DNA of 20,529 bases. Source: an uncultured Verrucomicrobiota bacterium. Lineage in GTDB: Bacteria > Verrucomicrobiota > Kiritimatiellia > RFP12 > UBA1067. Every line of letters starts with the position of its first letter. The stretch's first letter is position 1. Shown here in pieces: positions 1-7,491 of the stretch. The notes under the pieces are model-generated. The model was not told where the DNA came from. It made no database searches and saw nothing but the letters and a program-made list of their open reading frames with translations. The stretch covers positions 1 through 20,529 of the forward strand of contig CAMZDY010000011.1 in assembly GCA_947305585.1 (NCBI GenBank). The letters are read 5' to 3'. Made by a program: the position numbers and the translations under genes.

Positions 1-2
1 TG

Positions 3-968
3 ACGGCGGGCGACTTCATGGAGACGGCGAAGTTTACGCTGGACACGGTGGCGCCCGCCAAGGAGATGACCTGGCAGAACTACGTGACCGGCACCTTCAA
101 CTGGCTTCTGGACGGAGAAACCGCCAAGGCTCCGCACGGCTGGAAAGGCATGTTCCTCGGCAATATTCCGCTGGGCGCGGGCTTGAGCTCTTCGGCGGCT
201 TTGGAGATGTGCACGGCGCTGGCGCTTTCGAAGCTGTACGGCATCGAGAAGGACCGCACCACGCTCGCCAAGATCGGCCAGAAGGCGGAGCATACGTTCG
301 CCGGATGCCCCTGCGGACTGCTGGACCAGGCCTCTTCGATGTACGGCAAGGAGGGCTCGCTCGTCAAGAGCGACTTCCGCACCAACCAGTTCGAGACGGT
401 TTCGATGGGGCCAACGGTGGCGTTCATGATGGTCAAGTCGAACGCCAAGCATGCGCTGGTGGACGGCGCCTACGCGAGCCGCCGCGCCGCTTGCGAGGAG
501 GCCGCCAAGTATTTCGCCTCCGTGCTGCGCAAGCCGGTGACGCACCTGCGCGATGTCACGATGGCGGAGTGGGTGCTTTACCGCGGCGGTTTGAGCGAAA
601 CCGTGGCCAAGCGCGCGGTGCATCCGATCGGCGAAGACGAGCGCGTGATCCAGGGCGCGGAGCTGCTGGAGAAGGGCGATCTCAAGGGCTTCGGCGCGCT
701 CATGTACGATTCGCACGAGTCGAGCCGCAACTGGTTCGAGAACTCCTGCGAAGAGCTCGATGCGATCGTGGATGCGGCCAAGGCCATTCCCGAAGTGTAC
801 GGCGCGCGTCTTTCGGGCGGCGGATTCGGCGGCAGCTGCTGCCTCCTGGTGGATCCCACGGCGGCCGACAAGATCAAGGCGCAAATCGTCAAGGAATACA
901 AGGCCAAATTCGGCGATGAGCCGGTGGTGAGCCTGATCAAGCCTTCGGAAGGAGCGCACCTCGTATGA
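3..968 (+). CDS. galK: Galactokinase-like GHMP kinase (5' end outside window)
   Basis: Galactokinase phosphorylates galactose at C1 in the Leloir pathway in the cytoplasm. The frame is open from base 3. The first ATG at 18 is not a convincing start, because the family's N-terminal substrate-binding motif (GRxNLIGEHxDY-like) is missing and must lie upstream. The visible part keeps the ATP-binding GHMP motif PLGAGLSSSAALE at about bases 168-206, and the C-terminal glycine motif SGGGFGG near bases 813-833. The NYVxG segment near base 80 is also typical of galactokinases. The stop overlaps the next start as ATGA, so the two genes are probably translationally coupled. Other GHMP sugar kinases are possible, because the sugar-binding N-terminus cannot be seen. 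No gal pathway partner is visible in the window. Confidence 0.85.
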   Translation, partial: TAGDFMETAKFTLDTVAPAKEMTWQNYVTGTFNWLLDGETAKAPHGWKGMFLGNIPLGAGLSSSAALEMCTALALSKLYGIEKDRTTLAKIGQKAEHTFAGCPCGLLDQASSMYGKEGSLVKSDFRTNQFETVSMGPTVAFMMVKSNAKHALVDGAYASRRAACEEAAKYFASVLRKPVTHLRDVTMAEWVLYRGGLSETVAKRAVHPIGEDERVIQGAELLEKGDLKGFGALMYDSHESSRNWFENSCEELDAIVDAAKAIPEVYGARLSGGGFGGSCCLLVDPTAADKIKAQIVKEYKAKFGDEPVVSLIKPSEGAHLV

Positions 969-2107
969 AAAAACTGATTGTCGCGGTGGCGATGGCGGCG
1001 GCGTTGCTGTCCGTCCGCGCCCAGGACGAAGAGCTGGAAGACGCGGCGGAAGACGTCGCCATGGAGGAGTCGGACGGGGAGGAGTCTCAAGCCGACGAGT
1101 CAGAGGCGGCGGCGAAGCCCGGCAAGAAAGCCGAAGACGCCAGCAAGCCGTTCTTCACCTTGCCGCTCTGTCTCATGCTGGACGGCCGCGGCGAAGTGCT
1201 GATACCCACGAAGGGCGAATGGCAGCCGGCGGAGGAGGGTCGCTTTTATCCGCTGGGCACGGTCTACCGCACGGTGGGACCCGATTCGCGTATGAAAGTG
1301 CAGATTGGTCTGCACGTGGAGGTTTCGGTTAAGGGCGACTCCTCGTTCGGCACGGTGGCGCAAGCGCTGGACGTGAGCACGCGGACGGTCGTGCTCAAGG
1401 GCGGCACGATCATGGTCAACCTGCCGCGCAACATGCCGGAGGGGCTGTTCTTCGTGACCACGCCCGGATTCGAGGTCGTCAACGCGGCCGGAGAATCCAG
1501 CTACGTCTACGAGCAGACGGGCGACGGCGAAAAGTGTTTCGTCCGGTGCATGACGGGCAACCTGTCGGCAAGGGGCCGTCATTTCGAGATCCTGCCGCTC
1601 AGGGCCTCGCAGGGCTTCGCCATCCGCAGTTCGTCCGATTTCCTCTTTACCGCGCTCTACGGCAAGGCCGGCGACCTGAACGTCAAGCTGGACACGGGCC
1701 TGTGGGAGACGCTGGATCTCGACACCAAGGAGAAGACGTCCGAGCATCGTTATGCCGACTTCAAGTTGTCGCCCAAGACCGCGGTCAGGATCCACCGGAT
1801 GATGCCGGATACCGGCAAGAACATGGCGGTGACCACCATGACGTTCGACGCGAACGGCGACCGCAAGGACCGTTATTGGTTCGCTGAGAACCACTACGAG
1901 ACGACCGGATCCGATATCGCCGTCGAAGAGGACAAGGAAGCGGAGGAAGCGGCCAGGAAGGCGGCGGAAGCCTCCGACACCGAAGCGGTGGATGCGGATG
2001 TCGATGAGGATGACGACGGCGGTTCGTCCGGCGGAGATTCCGACGATTCCTCGTCCGACGACTCCGGCGACAGCAGCGGCTCGCTGGACGACGATCTTGA
2101 TTTCTAA
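965..2107 (+). CDS. Secreted FecR-like beta-domain protein with acidic Asp/Ser-rich tail
   Basis: I do not recognise this as a named protein. Residues 1-19 form a clear Sec signal peptide (MKK, then an alanine/valine-rich core) with a likely cleavage site after VRA. Residues 20-50 are highly acidic. The middle, about 72-170, has the pattern of FecR-type domains: a Gly-x-Val start, a W-x-P step, an L-G-T-x-Y-R-T turn, then DSRMKVQI and further beta strands. From about residue 315 to the end the protein is low complexity, first Glu/Ala/Lys and then a long Asp/Ser/Gly run ending in DDDLDF. The acidic ends suggest a soluble or surface protein that may bind cations, but that is inference. It overlaps galK by ATGA and is followed by a 31-bp gap before the PpiD-like gene. 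No FecA or sigma-factor partner is visible, so iron signalling should not be assumed. Confidence 0.7.
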   Translation: MKKLIVAVAMAAALLSVRAQDEELEDAAEDVAMEESDGEESQADESEAAAKPGKKAEDASKPFFTLPLCLMLDGRGEVLIPTKGEWQPAEEGRFYPLGTVYRTVGPDSRMKVQIGLHVEVSVKGDSSFGTVAQALDVSTRTVVLKGGTIMVNLPRNMPEGLFFVTTPGFEVVNAAGESSYVYEQTGDGEKCFVRCMTGNLSARGRHFEILPLRASQGFAIRSSSDFLFTALYGKAGDLNVKLDTGLWETLDLDTKEKTSEHRYADFKLSPKTAVRIHRMMPDTGKNMAVTTMTFDANGDRKDRYWFAENHYETTGSDIAVEEDKEAEEAARKAAEASDTEAVDADVDEDDDGGSSGGDSDDSSSDDSGDSSGSLDDDLDF

Positions 2108-2138
2108 ACCAAAGACAAGAAAGCTACAGGTAGATTAA

Positions 2139-3773
2139 ATGGTAATATTGCAGTTCAATAAACTCATTCGCAACAAATGGGTTTGGGGCGTGTTCGCAGT
2201 GGTGATTTCGGCGGCATTCTGCTTCGACGATCTGTTCACCACCCGTCAACGCGAGGAACGTAACTTGGGCGATGCTGGCAAACTTGGCGAAGAGACGGTG
2301 GATGCCAAGCTCTTCGCCGAGCTTCAGCAGGACGTGCGCGGGCTCGGACGCAATTCCGATTGGCGGCGCAAGCAGAGCGAGGTCAACGGGCAGGCGTGGG
2401 AAACCTATGCCGCCATGCAGACCGCGGCGCAGACGGGGCTGGAGTGCCCGGACCGGGAAGTGATGGCCACCATCCGCCGCGACCGCACCTTCGGACAGAA
2501 CGGAGTCTTCAGCTTCCGGCTGTACCAGCAGATCCTCAGGGAGAATTCGGTGATGCCGGAACGTTTCGAAGCGTTCTTGAAGCGCCGCATGACGCTGCAG
2601 CGCATCGGGGAAGAGGTGCTCGGTTCCGCCACCTGGGTGTCGCCGATGGAGCTCGATCGCGCCAGTTCCGACTATACCGACGTGTTCACGGTCAAGGTGG
2701 CCAGATTCGCGGAAGACAAGGAGGCGGCCAAACTGATAGCCGCCGATGACGCCGCCATCGAGAAATGGTACGGCGAGAACGCGAAATCGCTGGAACTGCC
2801 GGAGCGCGTCAAGATCCGCATGGTCAAGTTCGACGCTACCAACCCCGACGTGCTCGCGAAAATGCAGGTGACCGAGGACGAGATGCGCGATCTCTACGAC
2901 ACCACGCTCGACAAGTACACCACCACCGACACCAACGGGGTGGATACGGTCAAGGCGTTCGAAGAGGTGAAGGACGGCATCGAAAAGGAACTCCGCCAGA
3001 TCGCGGCGGTGGAATATTTCACCACCAACATGAACCAGCGCATCTACCAGCCGGGTGCCACTTTGGAGTCGATCGCCCAAGAAGAGAACGCGGAGATCGC
3101 GGTGAGCGACTGGTTCTCGGTGGATGGCGGCTACCAGGAGGGCTTCATGAAGTATGCGTTCCAGATCGCACCGGGCGCCAAGTCGTTCGCCGAGGCGGTG
3201 GCCGAGCTCGATCCGGAGTCTCCCGATCTGCGCTACGGCGTGGTGTCGAGCGCCAATGCGGTGTGGATCATCGAACGCGCCGACTTGAGTCCGGCGCACG
3301 TCCCGACGCTGGAGGAAGCCAAAGAGGCGATCCGTCCCCGGGTCGACAGGGCGCTCAAGGCGGATGCGTTCAAGGCGCAGGTGGAGGCGGTGGTGGCCGA
3401 CGGAAAGGATGCGGTGCTTGCTTCGGGCAACGTGTCGACCAATATCACTTTCGCCGTTTGCGATCTCAAAGAGGGCGATTTCGAGGATATGGACGCGATC
3501 GCCAAGGCGGCCAGGAAACTGGATAAAGACCAGATTTCCGGCTTCACGCCCGCCGGATCCGGCAAGGCGCTGGTGGTGGTTTGCGAAAACCGCGAACCCG
3601 GCGACGTAGCGAAAGCCACTTTGATGTCGGCCCAGTTGCGCGAGGATGCCGCGATGGCGTCGAGAGCCCAGCTGCCGCAGTCATGGCTGAAGTGGAACCT
3701 GGCGCGCATCGGTTTCGAACCGGGCGAACTCAATCCGGTGACGGAGGAAGAAACCGAAGACGAGGTGCAATGA
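2139..3773 (+). CDS. PpiD/SurA-like membrane-anchored periplasmic chaperone
   Basis: The protein has 544 residues. One N-terminal transmembrane segment (about residues 12-28, after the basic stretch NKLIRNK) is followed by a long, charged, mostly helical region, which is the architecture of SurA_N_3/PpiD proteins that help fold exported proteins outside the inner membrane. Residues 25-170 resemble the SurA N-terminal chaperone region. A later part (about 310-420), with FQIAPG and a segment near LEEAKEAIRPRV, resembles the end of a parvulin domain followed by the usual helix. I could not confirm a complete parvulin active site, so isomerase activity is uncertain and chaperone activity is more likely. 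The ATG at 2139 has no strong Shine-Dalgarno sequence. The stop overlaps dut as ATGA. Confidence 0.75.
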   Translation: MVILQFNKLIRNKWVWGVFAVVISAAFCFDDLFTTRQREERNLGDAGKLGEETVDAKLFAELQQDVRGLGRNSDWRRKQSEVNGQAWETYAAMQTAAQTGLECPDREVMATIRRDRTFGQNGVFSFRLYQQILRENSVMPERFEAFLKRRMTLQRIGEEVLGSATWVSPMELDRASSDYTDVFTVKVARFAEDKEAAKLIAADDAAIEKWYGENAKSLELPERVKIRMVKFDATNPDVLAKMQVTEDEMRDLYDTTLDKYTTTDTNGVDTVKAFEEVKDGIEKELRQIAAVEYFTTNMNQRIYQPGATLESIAQEENAEIAVSDWFSVDGGYQEGFMKYAFQIAPGAKSFAEAVAELDPESPDLRYGVVSSANAVWIIERADLSPAHVPTLEEAKEAIRPRVDRALKADAFKAQVEAVVADGKDAVLASGNVSTNITFAVCDLKEGDFEDMDAIAKAARKLDKDQISGFTPAGSGKALVVVCENREPGDVAKATLMSAQLREDAAMASRAQLPQSWLKWNLARIGFEPGELNPVTEEETEDEVQ

Positions 3774-4201
3774 CGCTCAAGTTCAAGAAACTCAGTCCCG
3801 ATGCGATCATCCCCGCGTACGCCCATCCGAGCGACGCGGGGATGGATGTTAGAAGCGTGGAGGATCTAGTGATTCCGCCGGGGAAGCGCGCGCTAGTGCA
3901 TACGGGGCTCGTGATGGCGCTGCCGCCGATGTACGAGGCGCAGGTTCGGCCGCGGTCGGGGCTGGCGTTGAAGCACGGCATCACGGTATTGAACACCCCA
4001 GGCACGATCGACGCCGGATATCGCGGCGAGGTTGGGGTGATTCTGGCCAATTTCGGAGACGGGGATTTCGCGGTCAGGAAGGGCGACAAGATAGCGCAAT
4101 TGGTGATCGCGCCGGTTGTACAGCCGGACGAGATCGTCGAAATCGAAGAAATCGACGAAACCGACAGAGGAGCGGGCGGCTTTGGTTCTACGGGTGTGTA
4201 A
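3770..4201 (+). CDS. dut: dUTP diphosphatase (dUTPase)
   Basis: This trimeric enzyme hydrolyses dUTP to dUMP and pyrophosphate. It keeps uracil out of DNA and supplies dUMP for thymidylate synthesis. At 143 residues it has the usual length. The conserved motifs appear in order: HPSDAGMDV (motif 1), RPRSGLALKHG (motif 2), NTPGTIDAGYRGEV with N at residue 75 and the catalytic Asp at 81 (motif 3), RKGDKIAQLVI (motif 4), and the C-terminal glycine-rich arm GGFGSTG (motif 5). The frame is open for a further 189 bases upstream, but the ATG at 3770 overlaps the previous stop (ATGA) and gives the canonical length, so I chose it. The last 20 bases overlap def. Confidence 0.97.
   Translation: MTLKFKKLSPDAIIPAYAHPSDAGMDVRSVEDLVIPPGKRALVHTGLVMALPPMYEAQVRPRSGLALKHGITVLNTPGTIDAGYRGEVGVILANFGDGDFAVRKGDKIAQLVIAPVVQPDEIVEIEEIDETDRGAGGFGSTGV
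4166..4172 (+). promoter_or_regulatory. Shine-Dalgarno AGAGGAG for def, inside the end of dut
   Basis: The purine run AGAGGAG lies 9 nt before the TTG at 4182. It supports TTG as the def start rather than GTG 4194 or the ATG at 4116. Confidence 0.65.
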
Positions 4202-4727
4202 ATACGGCGAAGCCGTTTTGCGGAAGAAGGCGGCGCCGGTGCCGGTCGTGGACGGCCGGCTACGGAAGCTTGCTGACGACATGGTGGATACCATGCACGA
4301 AGCCGGTGGGGTTGGTCTGGCGGCGGAGCAGGTGGGACGGCAGGAATCGGTTTGCGTGATCGACATTCCGGACGGTTGCGAAACCCAGGAAGACGCGATG
4401 TTCAATGCGCCGATCCAGATGCCGCTCAAACTGTTCAATCCCGAAATACTGATGTCGGAGGGAAGTCAGCGCGATCGCGAGGGGTGCTTGAGTTTCCCGA
4501 AGATCGGCGGCACGATAGTGCGGGCGGCGCAGGTTACTTGCCGGTATACCGACGAGAACAACCTGCCGCAGATCATAACCGCACGCGGTTTTCTGGCGCG
4601 GGCCATCCAGCACGAACTCGACCATCTGAACGGCATTTTGTACATCGATCACATGTCGGCGGTGGAACGGCTGGAATATGCGAACAAACTGAAACGATTG
4701 GCGAAAGACAATGGCGGCGTTCGATAA
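4182..4727 (+). CDS. def: Peptide deformylase, probable TTG start
   Basis: This metalloenzyme removes the formyl group from the N-terminal methionine of new proteins. All three active-site motifs are present: GVGLAAEQVG (about residues 42-51), EGCLS with the metal-binding Cys at 102, and HELDH with metal ligands His144 and His148 and catalytic Glu145. The frame is open from an ATG at 4116, but that would add 22 lysine/serine-rich residues inside dut. TTG 4182 has a good Shine-Dalgarno sequence and gives MVLRVCKYGEAVLR, which matches the family start. GTG 4194 is the alternative. The gene overlaps dut by 20 bp and fkp by 17 bp. A 22-residue insert-like stretch between the first and second motifs (around CETQEDAMFNAPIQ) makes the middle slightly longer than in short deformylases. 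Confidence 0.93.
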   Translation: MVLRVCKYGEAVLRKKAAPVPVVDGRLRKLADDMVDTMHEAGGVGLAAEQVGRQESVCVIDIPDGCETQEDAMFNAPIQMPLKLFNPEILMSEGSQRDREGCLSFPKIGGTIVRAAQVTCRYTDENNLPQIITARGFLARAIQHELDHLNGILYIDHMSAVERLEYANKLKRLAKDNGGVR

Positions 4728-6744
4728 AATAGTGATAACCGCGGCCAACGAGGCGCAGGCGAAAGGCTACCGCGCGCAGACGGCCGGCGACGGCAGGGTG
4801 GTGGTGGTGCCGGATCCCGGCGACAAGCGGGTGGGGAGTCTCGGCGCCACCGTGAATGCGATCCGGGAACTGGGGCTCGACCAAGGACGGATCCTGGTGT
4901 GCCATTCCGGCGGCGACGCCAGGCGCACGCCGGGCTATGCGGCGATGGGCAAGGCGTTCGTGCCGATGCGCGACGGGCGCAGCATGTTCGAGCATATCGT
5001 GGAGCATATGGAGCAGTTGCCGCTACCGGAAGGTATGTTGGTGGTGTCGGGCGACGTGCTCTTGACGTTCGACTACGGCAAGACCGATTTTTCGCGTCCC
5101 GGCGTGACCGGGGTGGCGTATCCCGACAATGCCTGGCAGGCGCGCCGGCACGGGGTGTACGTGGCGAAGGACGGCAAGGTAAAGGATTTCCTGCAGAAGC
5201 CGCAGGTGAAATCCGGACGGCATCTTATCGACACGGGCATAATGTTCATCGATCCTGCCACCGTGGCCAAGATGAGGGATCTGCCAGTCGAGGGCGATAT
5301 CTACACCGAGTTCCCCGCGATGCTGCTCGCCGGGTTTGCGCCGTTCAACGTGAACGTTTGCCGTAGTTGCGAGTTTTTCCATATCGGGTCCTCGCGGGAA
5401 TTGCTGGAGCGGTTGGGCGACGGCAACATCTATCTCGACAAGGTGCATTGTCCGGTGGAGCTCGCCGGCGGCAATATAGTTACCAACGTTCCGCCCGGCA
5501 GGTTCGAGAAGATAGTGCTCAAGAAGAACGAGTGCCTTACGGTGCTGCCGCTGGAAAACGGCGAATGGTACGACCTCAAGTACATGCTGGACGACAATTT
5601 CAAGACGGACGGATTGTGGGAGAAACACGGTTTGGGCGAAAAAATGAAACGGGTCGACCACGCAAAACTGCTCGCCGTGCGCAAGTTCGGAACGGCCAGG
5701 TGCTGCAAAGTGTCGGCTCCGGTGCGCATCGATTTCTCCGGCGGATGGTCGGATACGCCGCCGATTTGCGAACTGGAAGGCGGAACGGTGGTCAATGCGG
5801 CGGTGCTGTTGAACGGGAAACGTCCCATCGAGGTGACGGTTAAGGAGCGCAAAGACCGGTTCGTCAAGATCGTATCGAAAGATCTGGGCAAACGCCGGAT
5901 CATCAAGAGCGCCGATGAAATAAACGACCATGCCGATCCCCACGACTGGTGCGCCCTCGTGAAGAGCGCATTGGCGGTTGTCGGATTCCGGTTCGGGGAC
6001 CGGGGGCTTGACATAACCATCAGCGCCGACCTGCCCAAAGGATCGGGCATGGGCACGAGTTCCGTGCTGGGTGCGGCCACGATCGCCGCGTTGCTGGGTA
6101 CGGCGGAGCCCGATCTCGTCAGCCGGCTCACGCTGCAGCTGGAGCAGGAGATGCATACCGGCGGCGGCTGGCAGGATCAGTTGGGAGGACTGATCGGAGG
6201 ATTCAAGTTGCTCAGGTCGAAACCGGGCAGGCCGCAACTGGTGACGGTGGACCGACTCGAACCGGACAAGACTTTCTTGCGGAATCTGAAGCGGCGCGGA
6301 CTCCTTTATTTCACCGGGCAGAAACGCATGGCGCGGAACATCCTGCGCAAGGTGCTGGCTTTCTATGCTGAGAATCCACACAATTTCGGGCGGATCCTGG
6401 TCGCCTCGCTCAAGGCGGACGCGGAGAAATGCGCCAAGGCGGTGCGGGATGGCGATTTCGCCGGCTTCGAAGCGGCCGTCAACGGCTATTGGCGCGACAA
6501 GAAATTGCTGGATCCCGGCTCCACGAACGAACGCGTGGAGGAAATGATCGATGCGGTCCGTCCGCTGTTGTCGGCGGTTACGTTGACCGGCGCGGGCGGC
6601 GGCGGGTTCATGTTCATGGTGGCGAAATCCGAAAAAGCCGCGGACGGGATACGCAAGATTTTCAAGGAGAATCCGCCCAGCAAATATTCCCGGTTCTACG
6701 ATTTCGAGCTCGATTTCGCGGGAATGTCCATCGAGGTGGTCTGA
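4711..6744 (+). CDS. fkp: Bifunctional L-fucokinase / GDP-L-fucose pyrophosphorylase (Fkp-like, short form)
   Basis: Fkp salvages free L-fucose: the kinase makes fucose-1-phosphate and the pyrophosphorylase couples it to GTP to give GDP-fucose for glycan fucosylation. The N-terminal half (about 1-320) carries pyrophosphorylase-type motifs, GSLGATVNA near residue 42 and HSGGDARRTPGYAAMGK near 65-81. The C-terminal half (about 330-677) is a GHMP kinase with APVRIDFSGGWSDTPP near 335, the ATP loop GSGMGTSS near 445, GGGWQDQ near 487 and GAGGGGF near 628. These match what I remember of Bacteroides Fkp, but 677 residues is much shorter than about 950, mainly in the first half and linker. It overlaps def by 17 bp, and its TGA overlaps the next ATG. 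A heptose or other 6-deoxysugar kinase/nucleotidyltransferase is the main alternative. Confidence 0.82.
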   Translation: MAAFDKIVITAANEAQAKGYRAQTAGDGRVVVVPDPGDKRVGSLGATVNAIRELGLDQGRILVCHSGGDARRTPGYAAMGKAFVPMRDGRSMFEHIVEHMEQLPLPEGMLVVSGDVLLTFDYGKTDFSRPGVTGVAYPDNAWQARRHGVYVAKDGKVKDFLQKPQVKSGRHLIDTGIMFIDPATVAKMRDLPVEGDIYTEFPAMLLAGFAPFNVNVCRSCEFFHIGSSRELLERLGDGNIYLDKVHCPVELAGGNIVTNVPPGRFEKIVLKKNECLTVLPLENGEWYDLKYMLDDNFKTDGLWEKHGLGEKMKRVDHAKLLAVRKFGTARCCKVSAPVRIDFSGGWSDTPPICELEGGTVVNAAVLLNGKRPIEVTVKERKDRFVKIVSKDLGKRRIIKSADEINDHADPHDWCALVKSALAVVGFRFGDRGLDITISADLPKGSGMGTSSVLGAATIAALLGTAEPDLVSRLTLQLEQEMHTGGGWQDQLGGLIGGFKLLRSKPGRPQLVTVDRLEPDKTFLRNLKRRGLLYFTGQKRMARNILRKVLAFYAENPHNFGRILVASLKADAEKCAKAVRDGDFAGFEAAVNGYWRDKKLLDPGSTNERVEEMIDAVRPLLSAVTLTGAGGGGFMFMVAKSEKAADGIRKIFKENPPSKYSRFYDFELDFAGMSIEVV

Positions 6745-6995
6745 TGCCGCGCTACGTGTATGAAGCATGCGACGGAGCCAAGTCCTGCCCCAAGTGCCGG
6801 AACGGTTTTGAAATCGACCAGTCGCTCAAGGACCCCAAGCTGGACCATTGTCCCTATTGCCGCAATCCGGTGTTCCGCGTAATCCAGGCTCCGGGGCTTG
6901 CCCATTCCAAGACGGATCTGCACTACCGCGCCAAGCGGGCCGGATTCCATACGCTGAAAAAAGTAGACAATGGAACTTTCGAAAAGCTCTATTGA
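6744..6995 (+). CDS. FmdB-type small zinc-ribbon protein
   Basis: This is an 83-residue protein starting MPRYVYEAC, the typical opening of FmdB/CxxC_CxxC_SSSS proteins. Two CxxC knuckles (Cys15/Cys18 and Cys36/Cys39) flank the FEIDQSLKDP segment and would bind one zinc ion. A further Cys9 is present. The C-terminal 40 residues are basic and poorly conserved. The family is widespread, often called a putative regulator, but its role is not established. The ATG at 6744 shares a base with the fkp stop (TGATG), so I chose this start although the frame is open much further upstream inside fkp. The 3' end overlaps tadA by 26 bp. The gap between the opening motif and the first CxxC is longer than in the minimal family form. 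Confidence 0.8.
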   Translation: MPRYVYEACDGAKSCPKCRNGFEIDQSLKDPKLDHCPYCRNPVFRVIQAPGLAHSKTDLHYRAKRAGFHTLKKVDNGTFEKLY

Positions 6996-7434
6996 CGGGC
7001 GGTTCATGCGCATGGCGCTCGGCCAGGCGCAAGCGGCGGCGGAAGCCGGAGAAGTGCCCACCGGATGCGTCATTGTGGACGCGGACGGCAGCGTGATCGC
7101 CAAGGCCCACAACCAGACGGAGGTCCTGCACGACGCGACCGCGCATGCGGAAATGATCGCGCTCAGCCAGGCGTTTGCGGCCGTCGGCAACGAGCGGTTG
7201 AACGGCACCACCTTGTATGTCACCAAGGAGCCTTGCCCGATGTGCGCCGGCGCGATCGCCCTCGCAAGGGTTTCGCGGGTGGTGTGGGGGGTGGGGGACC
7301 CGAAGCGCGGCGGCGCGTCGGTATTCGGCATCTTCGAACATCCGGGGATGAACCATCATCCGGAAACGGCGTCCGGTTTGATGGAAAAGGAGTCGCTGGA
7401 AGTGCTGCAGTCGTTTTTCCGTGCGCGGCGGTGA
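6970..7434 (+). CDS. tadA: tRNA adenosine(34) deaminase
   Basis: TadA converts A34 to inosine in the anticodon of tRNA-Arg(ACG), so one tRNA can read CGU, CGC and CGA. The protein has 154 residues, the usual length. The zinc and proton-transfer site is complete: HAEM with His59 and Glu61, and PCPMCAGAI with Cys89 and Cys92. GEVPTGCVIVD near residue 27 and the conserved N in HNQTE also fit. The final part, with RGGASVFGIFEHPGMNHH, matches the TadA C-terminal helix region that approaches the tRNA. The start lies inside the zinc-ribbon gene. It is the last gene of the first run, and a new promoter follows within 20 bp. Confidence 0.95.
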   Translation: MELSKSSIDGRFMRMALGQAQAAAEAGEVPTGCVIVDADGSVIAKAHNQTEVLHDATAHAEMIALSQAFAAVGNERLNGTTLYVTKEPCPMCAGAIALARVSRVVWGVGDPKRGGASVFGIFEHPGMNHHPETASGLMEKESLEVLQSFFRARR

Positions 7435-7453
7435 ATTTTTCGGCAGATTCTTC

Positions 7454-7482
7454 TTGCTTTTCCCCCGGATTTATGGTAAAAT
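7454..7482 (+). promoter_or_regulatory. Promoter for the ABC transporter operon
   Basis: The -35 hexamer TTGCTT (7454-7459) and the -10 hexamer TAAAAT (7477-7482) are 17 bp apart. The -10 is preceded by TATGG, an extended -10 like the four other promoters in the window. The expected start of transcription is near 7489, only about 3 bases before the ATG at 7492, and no Shine-Dalgarno sequence is present. The site is in the only intergenic gap (57 bp) between the two long gene runs. Confidence 0.75.
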
Positions 7483-7491
7483 ATATACTCA

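Noticed and set aside
2020..2107. Tandem DNA repeat in the Asp/Ser-coding tail
   Set aside because: The bases are compositionally repetitive but lack a fixed repeat unit. This is amino-acid bias rather than a tandem repeat.
2097..2136. Possible promoter (TTGATT ... TAGATT) before the PpiD-like gene
   Set aside because: The spacing is 28 bp and there is no TATG extension, so it does not resemble the window's other promoters.
5023..6768. Long antisense open frame (581 codons) opposite fkp, and similar ones opposite the ABC gene (7915-9408) and ppiD (2124-3299)
   Set aside because: They mirror real genes with clear protein motifs. They are explained by GC-rich codon use, and their translations are His/Arg-rich without recognisable domains.
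7417..7446. Terminator after tadA (CCG ... CGG followed by ATTTTT)
   Set aside because: The possible stem is too short and its pairing ambiguous, so read-through into the ABC operon cannot be excluded.
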